NCBI GenBank assembly: GCA_947627695.1
Contig: CANQXF010000006.1
Location: forward strand, 62,001-126,000
Direction of reading: 5' to 3'
DNA length: 64,000 nucleotides
Source of the DNA: an uncultured Ruminiclostridium sp.
GTDB taxonomy: Bacteria; Bacillota; Clostridia; Oscillospirales; Ruminococcaceae
In this document: positions 8,301 through 15,700 of the stretch, piece after piece
How positions within the stretch are numbered: position 1 is the stretch's first letter
How the letters are laid out: each line of letters begins with the position of its first letter
Translations under genes and position numbers: made by a program
Notes under the pieces: model-generated
The model's input: only the letters and a program-made list of their open reading frames with translations
Databases searched by the model: none
What the model was told of the DNA's origin: nothing

Positions 8301-10205
8301 CTCACGGCGAACAAGAGATACGACGCTATCCGTCTCACCAACGACAATGAGGAGCAGTCCTACATTTCAGCGCTGAACACTTTGGAGGGCGCAGAGATAT
8401 TCTTCCTTTCGGACGGAAACATCAAGGAGCTGAACGTTTCCTATCTGTGGGAAAATCTTACTACTGACAGCTCAGGCAAAAAGACGCTTGACTTTGACCC
8501 GCCCATCTACACGGCTGTTGCCGCTATTGATGAAAAAACACCTATACTGGAATTTGTTGTTGACACCGACGGCGAAAACGACTATCTGTTCTGGACCGAA
8601 ACCGACATCAGCTACACCAACGGCGTTGAACCCAACAGCGACGAGTCAAGCGATGCTAAGAATCATCTTGCCGAGCGCCACATTTACGGCGCACTGAGGG
8701 CTATGGACGACGCAGTAAAAACCACCCTTCACGATGCAAACGGAAACGTTATAACCTATCCCGATAATGTTGATTACAGCGTAACTCCCGACGTCAACGG
8801 TCAGATTGGCGTTGTCAAGGCAGGCGACCCGATCGTAGCCCTGACACGTACTTGGGGCAGTCCTATCAAAATAACCGACGAAGAGGGAGCAAATTACAGC
8901 GATATCGACGCTACTCTGCTTTACGACGGCGGCTTCAGGCTGGCATATCTCAAGAGCTTCAGCACCGTCAAGGAAATAGACGGCGAGGAAATGGCAGTTG
9001 ACGACGCTATCAACCGTTCGCTCTGCACTGCCGATTTCAACGTTCATATAACCAGCTACGAAATAGAGATAGACCCTGTAACAGCTCTCCCCGCAGTGGG
9101 CTATCCCGTACCCATAACCGCACAGGTCAAGAACACAGGCTTCTGCATAGACAGAGGAAATCTTGTGGCTGAGCTTCTTGTATCCGTAAACGGAGAAAAG
9201 AGCCAGCTTGTCAGCACCGTTCCCGTGGGACGTCTTGCCAGCGGCAAGTCTGACAGCGTAACGTTTGAATGGACCGTTCCCGAAGGACTTGAAACAGCGG
9301 AGCTTACCGCCCGCGTGGTATCAAGGAGCGAAAACGGAGATATCGCAACGTTCTATGATGAGATCGAGACGGAATACGAGCGCACCCCTGACGTCAGCGT
9401 TACCGTTATCGGCGCTCAGATGTTGGATATGAATCAGGCTGAAATAAGCGTCTTCCTGCAAAATACAGGCGACGCTCCCGCAAACGACAGGATAATCATT
9501 GCCAGCGTGGGCGACGCAAACAGTATGTCCCAGAGCTACACCCTTATGCCGGGTGAAGAGACCATACTGACCTTCAGAGCAACCGTTCCCGACGAAGCAT
9601 TCGGACGTTCTACTGAAAGCGACGGCTCGGTAGTTGATTCCACAAAAATAACGATAACCTCAGGCTCGGCTATCGTAGAAGCAAACGTGACACGTTCCGC
9701 TTCCGCCGAGGATATGGCGATAGCGGGAGCAATAGTCAACGCTTCCCTTACAGGCAGCGATGGCAAGACCCTTTCCGACACGCTGAAAGTCAAGAAGGAC
9801 GAAACGGTGAAACTCGGACTTACCGCCGAAATGACCGAGGGCTTTGACGAATCCCTGCTTGCCCTGATACTCACCAGCACAGACGGAACGATAATCTGCA
9901 ACGGCGACAGCTTCACCGCATCAGGCGACGGCGTTATAACCGCCTACGTCGTTCCCAAGGGCAGCGCGGCATTGCTGACCGCAGGCGGAATGGGAAGAGA
10001 TATTGATATACTTCACCTTATCTCCTCCGCGGCGCTGAGAACTATCACCCTGAATATCAAGGTGGACGACGATTCCGACATAAACATAGATACCTCGGAC
10101 GGAACTCAGCCGCTCCGCGATATCTGCACGGCTGTTGCATTTGCGTCGAGTATCATTCTCCTGCTGATAGAAGTCGCATATATCCTGAGAAGAAAGCGCA
10201 GTTGA
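2301..10205 (+). CDS. Giant membrane-anchored surface protein with Calx-beta-like and CARDB-like domains
   Basis: The 2634-residue product has an N-terminal signal peptide (basic start, hydrophobic stretch to about residue 30). Calx-beta-like segments lie near residues 55-120 and 320-400, with an acidic Glu/Asp/Gln-rich linker between them (about 147-193). Near 1045 is an EF-hand/dockerin-like calcium loop (GDVNRDGVISKEE). A carboxypeptidase-regulatory-like fold lies at about 1115-1190 and a Lys/Asp-rich linker at about 1395-1430. A region with beta-propeller character (repeated D-D-G and W-rich strands) covers about 1710-2140. CARDB-like beta domains lie at about 2255-2440. One membrane helix at about 2608-2628 ends in RRKRS; there is no LPXTG motif. 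It is therefore probably an extracellular stalked protein held by its C terminus. Ligand and role are unknown. The start is set by AGGAGG at about 2288-2293. Domain calls are by eye, so boundaries are rough. Confidence 0.75.
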   Translation: MKRRMLRRRILSFITALVMCINSVPVTAITEESPDQAELRKKLYNMVDSEEYPNGLINFLTPQMECTEGQEFLEFAVVRYGPTNTFASVQFKAIDISARYGEDYYITVPGIFSDSRLEQDPDSVPILEFTADHANNSELTLGSSISDESADEEETSDEEEETQQPAEEAEQQEEKEQDDNAENPFAAAENAASDKGALSSLASARTALLGVPTSTATWQDNEAAKKIVAQALVNQTMGYYDDMPGACFTINFAPGENMKVLRFCITDDAVSESEEQVLFVLTDAEGSAIDANPTGYMNIKDNEPAEESVYSFEESVVYADQNASYVTATLLRTKGTERYDTVTVGTSALTAVPDVDYLALEQNITFVPGQTKQTVRIPILGNKREEGLTFNLQTRGEATEAAVTVALASDDGNGTTAAGSSALDPADKTGHSFSPDVSYQGLSGSGTFKYRVYRWEKEVISTASDSIGKHEYLIPASMSGIQKIQYTIDDVENGTPYTVVSDWGHDTYFYTGCEDRLGVIAGSTFFTSTNVQDPPVNNATGTLNDTDRTKTGFVLSSGARDGNQKTDLKLTYMDAYVSPVEILLLDPPEEDADGSVNAYTWTAQDTRGPSFTTTKMGRLGFAGDLENTTKVVYPDGDATGKLSFVPVYESGITADIASRTYLWGYKILRKAGLLDDALYYYIKGTDFNVNDFMNDRLVDGMTGKTVLHATCGNTATDGDVTYYQYSIEPVFRAKDATVRLSWDDTKLRADKDAFVNGKSMAVGMLDTISYRLISAPGQTELPGKYTGFVADSSVDTSNTSVFYNLNISAVRPLDGTTQQFDEQLNFKLTLTLQDGSTVTRDVTIDTGDELSRLVTFSVNKTFSFTQEELGADSIVSASLTTNSLEKGVKLSGSFEKRMFGRTVQRAAFTETKAPDTKTNFTISSNFTQTFSFKAVDSFPFNVAEPGKFDFKPSSPYTEITAIAGSASIDVRYDPASSSEGKNIGTVLHIGEDGTGDRADPDKGLQIDNVKLNTLYSFNGIYSDEGDGGANILRRDWKIVWKDWTGDVNRDGVISKEEQASLGSYGDKIDRTAISGNTFQFVPIFSNSQIYYSFVKRDPAPDDGRVLTVKGCVFLQKGTVLNNLDSRGLITSSVPVEGATVTVDGMSTTTDKNGNFSFSSPYFRSGENYLAVISYQGLTYSVVIQVNAFKNIFLEEFKFFTPFELKGYVKSGDSFSAMDLNNPIFPDNADSIQKWTFKLSENVANISAETVKLNLYDAEKNLLTSVPAKFDASNFTWSAEFNPANYEGTDSGTARVLPAGSTMTISVVGSDGVTYPEFEVGVVYKKAISTITVLNTFQTPASELINFIGNLDAKFNLGMSATVDKELKDRAEVSGDRVLISFGINKEFEGQFNDTEEEDDKGGKDSKPKTDSKKADPSKPAQQTKNSNVLDYLKEIAKGELTEGADPKKAQEAVSNAIKGTTSKTSGSVMDGYQLDMGIGLYLSLRIDKATGDLYFDGLIVAAAMLGDVGYKFSMATPIGVTLVAGLDFGGNITGLVAVEPHNFAKIKFDGEGSIDVTKAGDIKSGLDVFGKLFVSPYIVISAGVEASTQGFSAASITVSGKALFDMAFSSAGSGKGSVTMSCELALNVLGIFSKSWTIAQGTWQLFDYNPRMLRGEFEGDLRFDTVTSDDTMDHSYLDNRTEWDGVGSKDTSEGGLLGSTNGLSREETLIEGVYPYANPLIMSIGDKDADGLEEQIMVFLDTDTTDKNTQNSTRIYYSIFDNHEWSKPQEVDAPDDRLHDDSPNIADLDDRILVVWTSAESAVTDNTNPVDVMNNRNIKGRFFFKDTREWSEITDITVSTDEDTAGDDRPTIRYCKDKDGNRYLVLTYVKSVHTATGANGEDVLVGDILDPKSELAYRFYDFKTESWVSEYDDATMQKLTESLGSAKAAEEFEDNWYGQNFVDLTSSDDITQSDPVVTDNGGTGFTDRNGHAIDAGAYIVDMDGDKSTVEDRDIFLIYYDLTANKRYDAIRLTNDNEEQSYISALNTLEGAEIFFLSDGNIKELNVSYLWENLTTDSSGKKTLDFDPPIYTAVAAIDEKTPILEFVVDTDGENDYLFWTETDISYTNGVEPNSDESSDAKNHLAERHIYGALRAMDDAVKTTLHDANGNVITYPDNVDYSVTPDVNGQIGVVKAGDPIVALTRTWGSPIKITDEEGANYSDIDATLLYDGGFRLAYLKSFSTVKEIDGEEMAVDDAINRSLCTADFNVHITSYEIEIDPVTALPAVGYPVPITAQVKNTGFCIDRGNLVAELLVSVNGEKSQLVSTVPVGRLASGKSDSVTFEWTVPEGLETAELTARVVSRSENGDIATFYDEIETEYERTPDVSVTVIGAQMLDMNQAEISVFLQNTGDAPANDRIIIASVGDANSMSQSYTLMPGEETILTFRATVPDEAFGRSTESDGSVVDSTKITITSGSAIVEANVTRSASAEDMAIAGAIVNASLTGSDGKTLSDTLKVKKDETVKLGLTAEMTEGFDESLLALILTSTDGTIICNGDSFTASGDGVITAYVVPKGSAALLTAGGMGRDIDILHLISSAALRTITLNIKVDDDSDINIDTSDGTQPLRDICTAVAFASSIILLLIEVAYILRRKRS

Positions 10206-10223
10206 GCAAATAATTAAACGCAA

Positions 10224-10256
10224 ATATCCCCCGTTTTAAAACGGGGGATATTTTTT
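10224..10256 (+). terminator. Intrinsic terminator of the giant surface protein gene
   Basis: A perfect 12-bp stem (10224-10235 with 10240-10251) with a TTAA loop is followed by a T run, 19 bases past the stop codon. Confidence 0.88.
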
Positions 10257-10321
10257 CCAACGTTTCACCAAACCATTCGGCAAAACATAAAAAAGCGCAC
10301 CCGATTTGTACAAATAAACTG

Positions 10322-10350
10322 TTGACTTTTACAAAAATTAGGCGTATAAT
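10322..10350 (+). promoter_or_regulatory. Sigma-A promoter of the EAL-domain gene
   Basis: TTGACT at 10322-10327 and a consensus TATAAT at 10345-10350 are exactly 17 bp apart. The mRNA leader to the ATG at 10440 is about 83 bases. Confidence 0.8.
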
Positions 10351-10439
10351 CAATAGTAGATTATTATACCCGCAGGCAGCGGGCAAGACAAATTTTTTCG
10401 GAAAATAAGGCATGGAGGCGGGACAACCGCAGATCTACT

Positions 10440-12932
10440 ATGGAAAATACGAAACCGACTGTTATTATATTAAACGGCTCAGGGAGAAGCTCTAACGCCC
10501 TTTCGGACATTATCGCCAAGGCTTACCGACCGTTGACCGCAAAGGACGAGGCGGAGGCTGTTGAGCTTATCCGCAGCGAGGGAGCCGTGCTTGTTGTGCT
10601 GGAAACTGTGGATTACGGCACGGCTGGCGGCAGGTTCCTTGAAATGATGGAGAGGGACAAGGCGCCCGAGGGCGTTCCCGTGATAGCCGTCACCAACACG
10701 CTGATATTGGAGCAGTACGCCCTTAAAGCGGGAGTTTTCGAGTGCATTTCAAGACCGTTCCGCGAGGAGCACGTGCTTGACGTGATAGAAAGAGCAATAA
10801 AGGTGGGCGGCTCCGACGAGGAACATTCCAAACTGAAGCATTTCAACGAGGAATTTGCGGACAACATACCCGGCGGTATGGCGGTTATGGAGCTTGACGG
10901 CGAAAATGTGAAAATGCTCTATTGCAGCAAGGGACTTGCCGATATGTTCAAGTGCGAGGATTACGACAATTTTGTCGCCCAATGCGCCGACGACCCGTAC
11001 AAAAACGTCCACCCCGACGGAAAGGACGTATGCAGAGAGCTTTTGCACACCGTTATCGCCACAGGCGAGCCTGCAAAAAGGGTAATCAGATGCATGGACG
11101 AGCAGGGCGGCACCGTCTGGACCCTCACCCGAGTGAATCCTGTGAAGCAGGAGGACGGGCGTATCCGTATCTACGCTTTCGTGACGGACATAACTCAGGA
11201 AAAGGAATATGAGCTGGAGCTTAGGAGCAGCGCCTGGATAGACCCGCTGACGGGAATGTACAACCGCACCGCCTTTTTCGCCAACTCAAAGCGCATCATC
11301 AAGACTCACCCCGAGACTGCGTATTCCGTTTTAAGAATGAACATCGGCAGCTTCAAGCTGATAAACGACCTTATGGGACGTGAGGCGGGGGACAGACTTC
11401 TGCTCACGGTAGCGTCAGTTATCAAAAATTCAACTCCCATCAGCGGACTTTACGCCAGATTTATCGCCGACACCTTCGCCCTTCTTGTCCCCACGGCGGA
11501 GCTTGACGCTCACAAGCTGCTGAAAGACATCGAGAGCAGGGTTAAGGAAGCCCACGTTATAAACCACCAGGTCCAGTTTTACATAGGCATATACGACATA
11601 GCCAAGGACGACGACACCTCCTTTGAGAACATATGCGACCGCGCTCAGATAGCCTGCCGTTCAATCAGCGGAAGCTACCGCCGCCATATCGTGCATTACA
11701 CCGAGAGTATGCGCAAGGCTATGGTGGAGGAGCAGGAGATACGGGACGACGCTCAGCGCGCTCTTGAGGCGGGAGAATTCTGCATTTACTATCAGCCTAT
11801 CTACGGCATAAACGCAAAGCGTTTCGTCAGCGCCGAGGCTTTGGTGCGCTGGAACCACCCGAAGAAAGGGCTTATCTCTCCCGGAAAATTTATCCCCGTG
11901 TTTGAGAAGAACGGCTTTATCGCAATACTTGACCTGTACGTTATGGAGCAGGTCTGCAAATACCAGCAAAAGCGCAGGAAAAACGGACTTGAGCCGTTCC
12001 CGATATCGGTGAACATCTCCCGCAAGAGCCTTTACAATCCCGATTTGTTTGACATCATCAGCTCTCTTGCGGAAAAATATAACGTATCTCCCGAATATTT
12101 CAGGATAGAGATAACCGAAAGCGCATACAACGACAATCCGTCCCAACTTTTGGAAACAGTCTACAAGCTGAGGGACAAATGCTTCCCCGTGCTGATGGAC
12201 GATTTCGGCAGCGGCTACTCCTCACTGAATACCTTAAAGGACATTCCCATAGACTTGTTAAAGCTGGATATGAAGTTTATGCAGGGCTTTGAGAAAAACG
12301 AGCGTGTGGGAACGATAGTTACCTCCGTTGCAAGAATGTCCCGCTGGCTGAACGTGCCTATGCTTGCCGAGGGCGTGGAAACGAAAGAGCAGTATATGTT
12401 TTTGAAGAGCATAGGCTGCACCTACATACAAGGCTTTTACTTTGCAAAGCCCTGCAATGAGGAGGAGTTCACAAGGCTGATAGAGGCTCACGACGGCAGC
12501 AAGGACGATTACGCCCTGAACGTTCAGGATATGAACGTGTACGAGATAAGCAACGTGATGAGCAGCAACGTGCTTGAATCCGAGCTTATCGGAATGATAT
12601 TCGGTGCGCTGGGAATTTACGAGATGAACGGCGACCAGCTTGATATTATCCGTGTCAGCGACAGCTATATGGAGCTTATGGGCTGTACTGCGGACGATTT
12701 AAGAGGAAACAACGTAAACATCTGGAGCAAGCTCCACCCCGATGACGTAGAGATATCCCGCACCGCCTGTCAGAAATCGGTGGATACGGGCAGGAGCGTG
12801 AGAGCCACGGTGAGAAGATACCTCCCCGACGGCAGTATAAAGTACCTGGAGGGTATCCACAAACGCCTCGGCGGAACGGAAAAATGCCCCATAATATGCA
12901 TTGCGTTCAACGATGTGACTGATATGCAGTAA
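10440..12932 (+). CDS. REC-like/PAS/degenerate GGDEF/EAL c-di-GMP phosphodiesterase
   Basis: The 830-residue cytoplasmic protein starts with a receiver-like fold (about 5-120) whose phospho-acceptor position reads VVLE, that is Glu55 instead of Asp, so it is unlikely to be phosphorylated. A PAS-like region (about 135-255) follows. The GGDEF domain (about 260-425) has IADTF in place of the signature, so cyclase activity is probably lost. The EAL domain (about 435-690) keeps SAEALVRW, DDFGSGYSSL and EGVET, so it probably hydrolyses c-di-GMP. A second PAS-like domain (about 715-825) ends the protein. It has its own promoter and is the only c-di-GMP enzyme in the window. Which signals the PAS domains read is unknown. 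The stop codon overlaps the edge of an inverted-repeat element. Confidence 0.88.
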   Translation: MENTKPTVIILNGSGRSSNALSDIIAKAYRPLTAKDEAEAVELIRSEGAVLVVLETVDYGTAGGRFLEMMERDKAPEGVPVIAVTNTLILEQYALKAGVFECISRPFREEHVLDVIERAIKVGGSDEEHSKLKHFNEEFADNIPGGMAVMELDGENVKMLYCSKGLADMFKCEDYDNFVAQCADDPYKNVHPDGKDVCRELLHTVIATGEPAKRVIRCMDEQGGTVWTLTRVNPVKQEDGRIRIYAFVTDITQEKEYELELRSSAWIDPLTGMYNRTAFFANSKRIIKTHPETAYSVLRMNIGSFKLINDLMGREAGDRLLLTVASVIKNSTPISGLYARFIADTFALLVPTAELDAHKLLKDIESRVKEAHVINHQVQFYIGIYDIAKDDDTSFENICDRAQIACRSISGSYRRHIVHYTESMRKAMVEEQEIRDDAQRALEAGEFCIYYQPIYGINAKRFVSAEALVRWNHPKKGLISPGKFIPVFEKNGFIAILDLYVMEQVCKYQQKRRKNGLEPFPISVNISRKSLYNPDLFDIISSLAEKYNVSPEYFRIEITESAYNDNPSQLLETVYKLRDKCFPVLMDDFGSGYSSLNTLKDIPIDLLKLDMKFMQGFEKNERVGTIVTSVARMSRWLNVPMLAEGVETKEQYMFLKSIGCTYIQGFYFAKPCNEEEFTRLIEAHDGSKDDYALNVQDMNVYEISNVMSSNVLESELIGMIFGALGIYEMNGDQLDIIRVSDSYMELMGCTADDLRGNNVNIWSKLHPDDVEISRTACQKSVDTGRSVRATVRRYLPDGSIKYLEGIHKRLGGTEKCPIICIAFNDVTDMQ

Positions 12933-13199
12933 TTGTTAAAGCGCCGCCGCTGTGCGGGGTTGCAGGATAAATTTAACTGTACCGTTGGGGGAGACCCTTT
13001 TGGAAAAGGGTCATCCCCCAAACCCCCTCCCTAAAACTTCTGACTATTTTTTCCAAAGGGGGCGTCGCCCCCTTTGAAAAAAATCATTAAAAGTCTTTGG
13101 AAAGAGGTCTGGGGAATAACCTTTCTTCAGAAAGGTTTTCCCCAGTGGTAGAGCTAATCTGTCTCGCACCACCCCGCACAGCGGCGGCGCTTTAACAAT
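12932..13199. repeat. MITE-like element: 29-bp terminal inverted repeats with three hairpins
   Basis: The ends (12932-12960 and 13171-13199) are perfect 29-bp inverted repeats. Between them lie three hairpins: one around 12985-13020 with a G5/C5 base, one with a perfect 10-bp stem at 13054-13063 with 13067-13076, and one nested hairpin at 13109-13145. There is no open frame for a transposase. The left end overlaps the TAA stop of the preceding gene. The element fills most of the gap between the EAL gene and rplM. Confidence 0.8.
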
Positions 13200-13291
13200 G
13201 AAACGGCAGCAGAAAAATCAAGAGAAAAGCAGAAAATCCAAAAGAAAACAAGAGAAATCAACATATATTTAAAAAAACTTTAAAAAACCTA

Positions 13292-13320
13292 TTGACAAAC
13301 CCTGCCAATGCGGGTATAAT
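13292..13320 (+). promoter_or_regulatory. Strong sigma-A promoter of rplM-rpsI
   Basis: Consensus TTGACA (13292-13297) and TATAAT (13315-13320) are separated by 17 bp, as expected for a ribosomal protein operon. Confidence 0.85.
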
Positions 13321-13326
13321 AACAAA

Positions 13327-13438
13327 TGTTGCTCCCTGCAAGGCAAACGATTTGAATTTTTCGCACATCAAATGTGCGTGAAATTGAAATCGTTTCGTCA
13401 CAAGACTGCGGAGCGAAAAAATTCAGGAGGTAAATACC
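13327..13438 (+). promoter_or_regulatory. Structured mRNA leader of rplM, candidate L13 autoregulatory leader
   Basis: The roughly 110-base leader folds into a long imperfect hairpin: AAACGATTT (about 13346-13354) pairs with AAATCGTTT near 13386-13395, and inside it CGCACAT pairs with ATGTGCG. A GCTCC/GGAGC pairing can close the structure. Firmicutes commonly have an L13 leader at this place, which L13 is thought to bind. The assignment rests on position and hairpin shape, not on a covariance match. Confidence 0.5.
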
Positions 13439-13867
13439 ATGTCAACTTATATGCCCAACCCTCAGACAGTTGAACGCAAATGGTATATCCTTGACGCTGC
13501 GGGCAAGCCCCTCGGACGTGTTGCGGCTCAGGCGGCTCTTATGCTTAAGGGCAAGCACAAGCCCACCTACGCTCCCCATTGTGACTGCGGCGACCACGTG
13601 ATAATCATCAACTGCGCAAAGGCTGTCCTCACCGGCAAGAAGCTGGAGAAGAAGTATTACAGATGGCACACCGGCTATATCGGACATCTCAAGGAGATCC
13701 AGTACAGCAAGCTGATGGCTACCAAGCCCGAAAAGGCTATGGAGCTGGCAGTTTACGGTATGCTCCCCAACAACACCATCGGCAGAAAGGCAATGACCAG
13801 ACTCCGCCTTTACAGAGGCGCAGAACATCTCAATGCCGCCCAGAAGCCCGAAGAATTTCAATTTTAA
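13439..13867 (+). CDS. rplM: 50S ribosomal protein L13
   Basis: The 142-residue product has standard L13 length and sequence (WYILDAAGKPLGRVA, GDHVIIINCAKAVLTGKK, YGMLPNNTIGRKAMTRLRLY). It is an early-assembly protein of the large subunit that binds 23S rRNA. It is followed 13 bases later by rpsI, the usual bacterial pair. AGGAGG precedes the ATG. Expression is probably controlled by the strong upstream promoter and the structured leader. Confidence 0.97.
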   Translation: MSTYMPNPQTVERKWYILDAAGKPLGRVAAQAALMLKGKHKPTYAPHCDCGDHVIIINCAKAVLTGKKLEKKYYRWHTGYIGHLKEIQYSKLMATKPEKAMELAVYGMLPNNTIGRKAMTRLRLYRGAEHLNAAQKPEEFQF

Positions 13868-13880
13868 GGAGGGATAAACA

Positions 13881-14279
13881 ATGTACGAATCCAAACCGTA
13901 TTACTACGGAACGGGAAGAAGAAAACATTCTGTTGCAAGAGTGCGTGTTTATCCCGGTTCCGGCAAAATTACGATCAATAACAGAGACATCGACGATTAT
14001 TTCGGACTTGACACTCTCAAGCTCATCGCCCGTCAGCCTCTCGCCCTTACAGGCACCACCGAGAAGTTTGACATCATCTGCACCGTTGCAGGCGGCGGCG
14101 TAACAGGTCAGGCAGGCGCTATCCGCCACGGTCTGTCCCGCGCTCTGCTCCAGTACAGCGAGGAGCTCCGTCCTGTTTTGAAGAAGGCAGGTTTCCTGAC
14201 CCGCGACCCCAGAATGAAGGAAAGAAAGAAGTATGGTCTGAAAGCCGCACGTCGTGCGCCTCAGTTCTCAAAGCGTTAA
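13881..14279 (+). CDS. rpsI: 30S ribosomal protein S9
   Basis: The 132-residue product matches S9 along its full length: [17 protein letters not shown] at the start, [19 protein letters not shown] in the middle, and the basic tail ending SKR that reaches the ribosomal P site. It is the second gene of the rplM-rpsI operon, with its own AAGGAGGG site, and is followed by a hairpin terminator. Confidence 0.97.
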   Translation: MYESKPYYYGTGRRKHSVARVRVYPGSGKITINNRDIDDYFGLDTLKLIARQPLALTGTTEKFDIICTVAGGGVTGQAGAIRHGLSRALLQYSEELRPVLKKAGFLTRDPRMKERKKYGLKAARRAPQFSKR

Positions 14280-14316
14280 GTATCAGACTTACGTTCGGAA
14301 TTTTCAGAATACTGTC

Positions 14317-14348
14317 AAAATCCGTCCCGATCATCGGGGCGGATTTTC
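14317..14348 (+). terminator. Terminator of the rplM-rpsI operon
   Basis: A 12-bp stem (14317-14328 with 14336-14347, one G-T pair) with a seven-base loop lies 37 bases after rpsI. The T tract is short, so it may be of moderate strength. Confidence 0.7.
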
Positions 14349-14391
14349 GTGTTTATTATACATCAGAATAATATCTGTCCCGAATATAGTA

Positions 14392-14419
14392 TTGCAAAAA
14401 CAAAGGAAGGTGATATAAT
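14392..14419 (+). promoter_or_regulatory. Candidate promoter of the ImmA/IrrE-like gene
   Basis: TTGCAA at 14392-14397 and TATAAT at 14414-14419 are 16 bp apart. It is the only good match between the rpsI terminator and the next start codon. Confidence 0.5.
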
Positions 14420-14479
14420 TAAAACGTAGACTGACGCATTATGGCGGCCTGAAATCTGCGTAAAGGAGAGCTGGAGCTT

Positions 14480-15364
14480 ATGCTGCACAATAATCCCATC
14501 TTTAAGTATATTCAACAAAAAGATATGATCGACGACTTTTGCGATTACGGAACGTATATGTTTATGGCGTCAGGTCTGTCGCTGTTCAATTCCGCAGTGC
14601 TCCTGGTACAGCGTCCGGGACTGGGCTTTGTGGCAAATGAAAACGTCTGGAACAAAAAGTACGGCAGGTTCATCAAGCCCGAGGCAAGACCGCTGCTTAT
14701 CGTCAGACCGTTCGCTCCTCTTGAGATATATTATGAGCTCACCGACACGTACAGCCTATATGAACGAAAGCTGCCCGAATGGATATACAAAGAAAATAAT
14801 ATGCTCCCGCCGCTGCCCTGTGAGGAGATAGAAATGCTGAAGAGTAATATAGTATCAATTTTCAGCCGACACGGTATATATTATGGGGAGAAGGATTTCG
14901 GCGAGCGTCTGGGCGGAGAGGTGCAATATTCCCCCAACGCGCTGTGCGTTAGTTATATGAACAAAAAGAACCGCGTCGTTTCCGTTTTTACCCATTATGC
15001 AATGACGATAAACAACAGGCACCAGCCCTTCAAACAGCTCGCCTCCATATTTCACGAGATAGGACATTTGCTGTGCGGACATTTGCGGATTGACGAGGAA
15101 ATAAACAAAAATGACGATCTGGATTGCAAGATACCCAAGCGTGACATGGAAAAGCTTACACCTCATCAGCAGGAGTACGAGGCGGAAATGACCTGCAAGC
15201 TGATAATGAAGGCTTTCGGCTTTGAACATTCCATTGACGAGTCCGTTCGGGGAATGGAAAAGGGCAAGGAACCTCTTTTTGATTTTGAAATAGTTGCGAC
15301 GGCGGCGGACCGTTTCCTGAAGTGGTACAACAAAGCCTTTCCAAATATCAATATGCGCTGTTGA
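14480..15364 (+). CDS. ImmA/IrrE-family zinc metallopeptidase-like protein
   Basis: The 294-residue protein carries a gluzincin signature, HEIGHLLCGH, at residues 192-201 (ligands His192 and His196, catalytic Glu193). A Glu-rich helix, EYEAEMTCKLIMKAFG (232-247), gives a likely third ligand. This arrangement is typical of the ImmA/IrrE (M78) family, which often cleaves XRE-type repressors. No signal peptide is seen, so it is probably cytoplasmic. The N-terminal 140 residues are not recognised. No XRE gene is directly beside it; the nearest is the HTH gene at 16365-16688, on the other strand. The target is unknown. Confidence 0.65.
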   Translation: MLHNNPIFKYIQQKDMIDDFCDYGTYMFMASGLSLFNSAVLLVQRPGLGFVANENVWNKKYGRFIKPEARPLLIVRPFAPLEIYYELTDTYSLYERKLPEWIYKENNMLPPLPCEEIEMLKSNIVSIFSRHGIYYGEKDFGERLGGEVQYSPNALCVSYMNKKNRVVSVFTHYAMTINNRHQPFKQLASIFHEIGHLLCGHLRIDEEINKNDDLDCKIPKRDMEKLTPHQQEYEAEMTCKLIMKAFGFEHSIDESVRGMEKGKEPLFDFEIVATAADRFLKWYNKAFPNINMRC

Positions 15365-15432
15365 GCCCTGCAAGCCGCCGCAGTATTGATTTTATCCGCA
15401 AAAAATGCTACAATAAAAATGAGGTGAGAGCA

Positions 15433-15687
15433 TTGAAAAGTAAAAATCCCGTCGTCGTAACGCTTTGCATTGTGGGCGCAGTTTTGCTGTTATGGTTCGC
15501 CGCAGGATTTACCGACTACGTTATGGCGGAAAGCGGAAAAGCTCCCGTTTTCTGCATAGAGCAAAAAGACGGCGTTTATGTGGGACTTGGCTACTCCTAT
15601 GAAATGTACCCTCACCCGATAACGGGCAAAAACGAGTACGCCCTTTACCTTTTCGGAAACCTGATAAAGTCAAACTTCACCAATTAA
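15433..15687 (+). CDS. Small single-pass membrane protein of unknown function
   Basis: Starting at TTG 15433, preceded by a good GAGGTGAG site, the product has 84 residues. Residues 7-26 form one membrane helix (VVVTLCIVGAVLLLWFAAGF). The rest, about 55 residues, would face outside and contains a single Cys. An in-frame ATG at 15322 would overlap the previous gene and lacks a binding site, so I prefer the TTG. It lies 13 bases before the SIMPL gene and is probably cotranscribed with it. I do not recognise the family. Confidence 0.6.
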   Translation: MKSKNPVVVTLCIVGAVLLLWFAAGFTDYVMAESGKAPVFCIEQKDGVYVGLGYSYEMYPHPITGKNEYALYLFGNLIKSNFTN

Positions 15688-15700
15688 AAAGGAGAACAAA

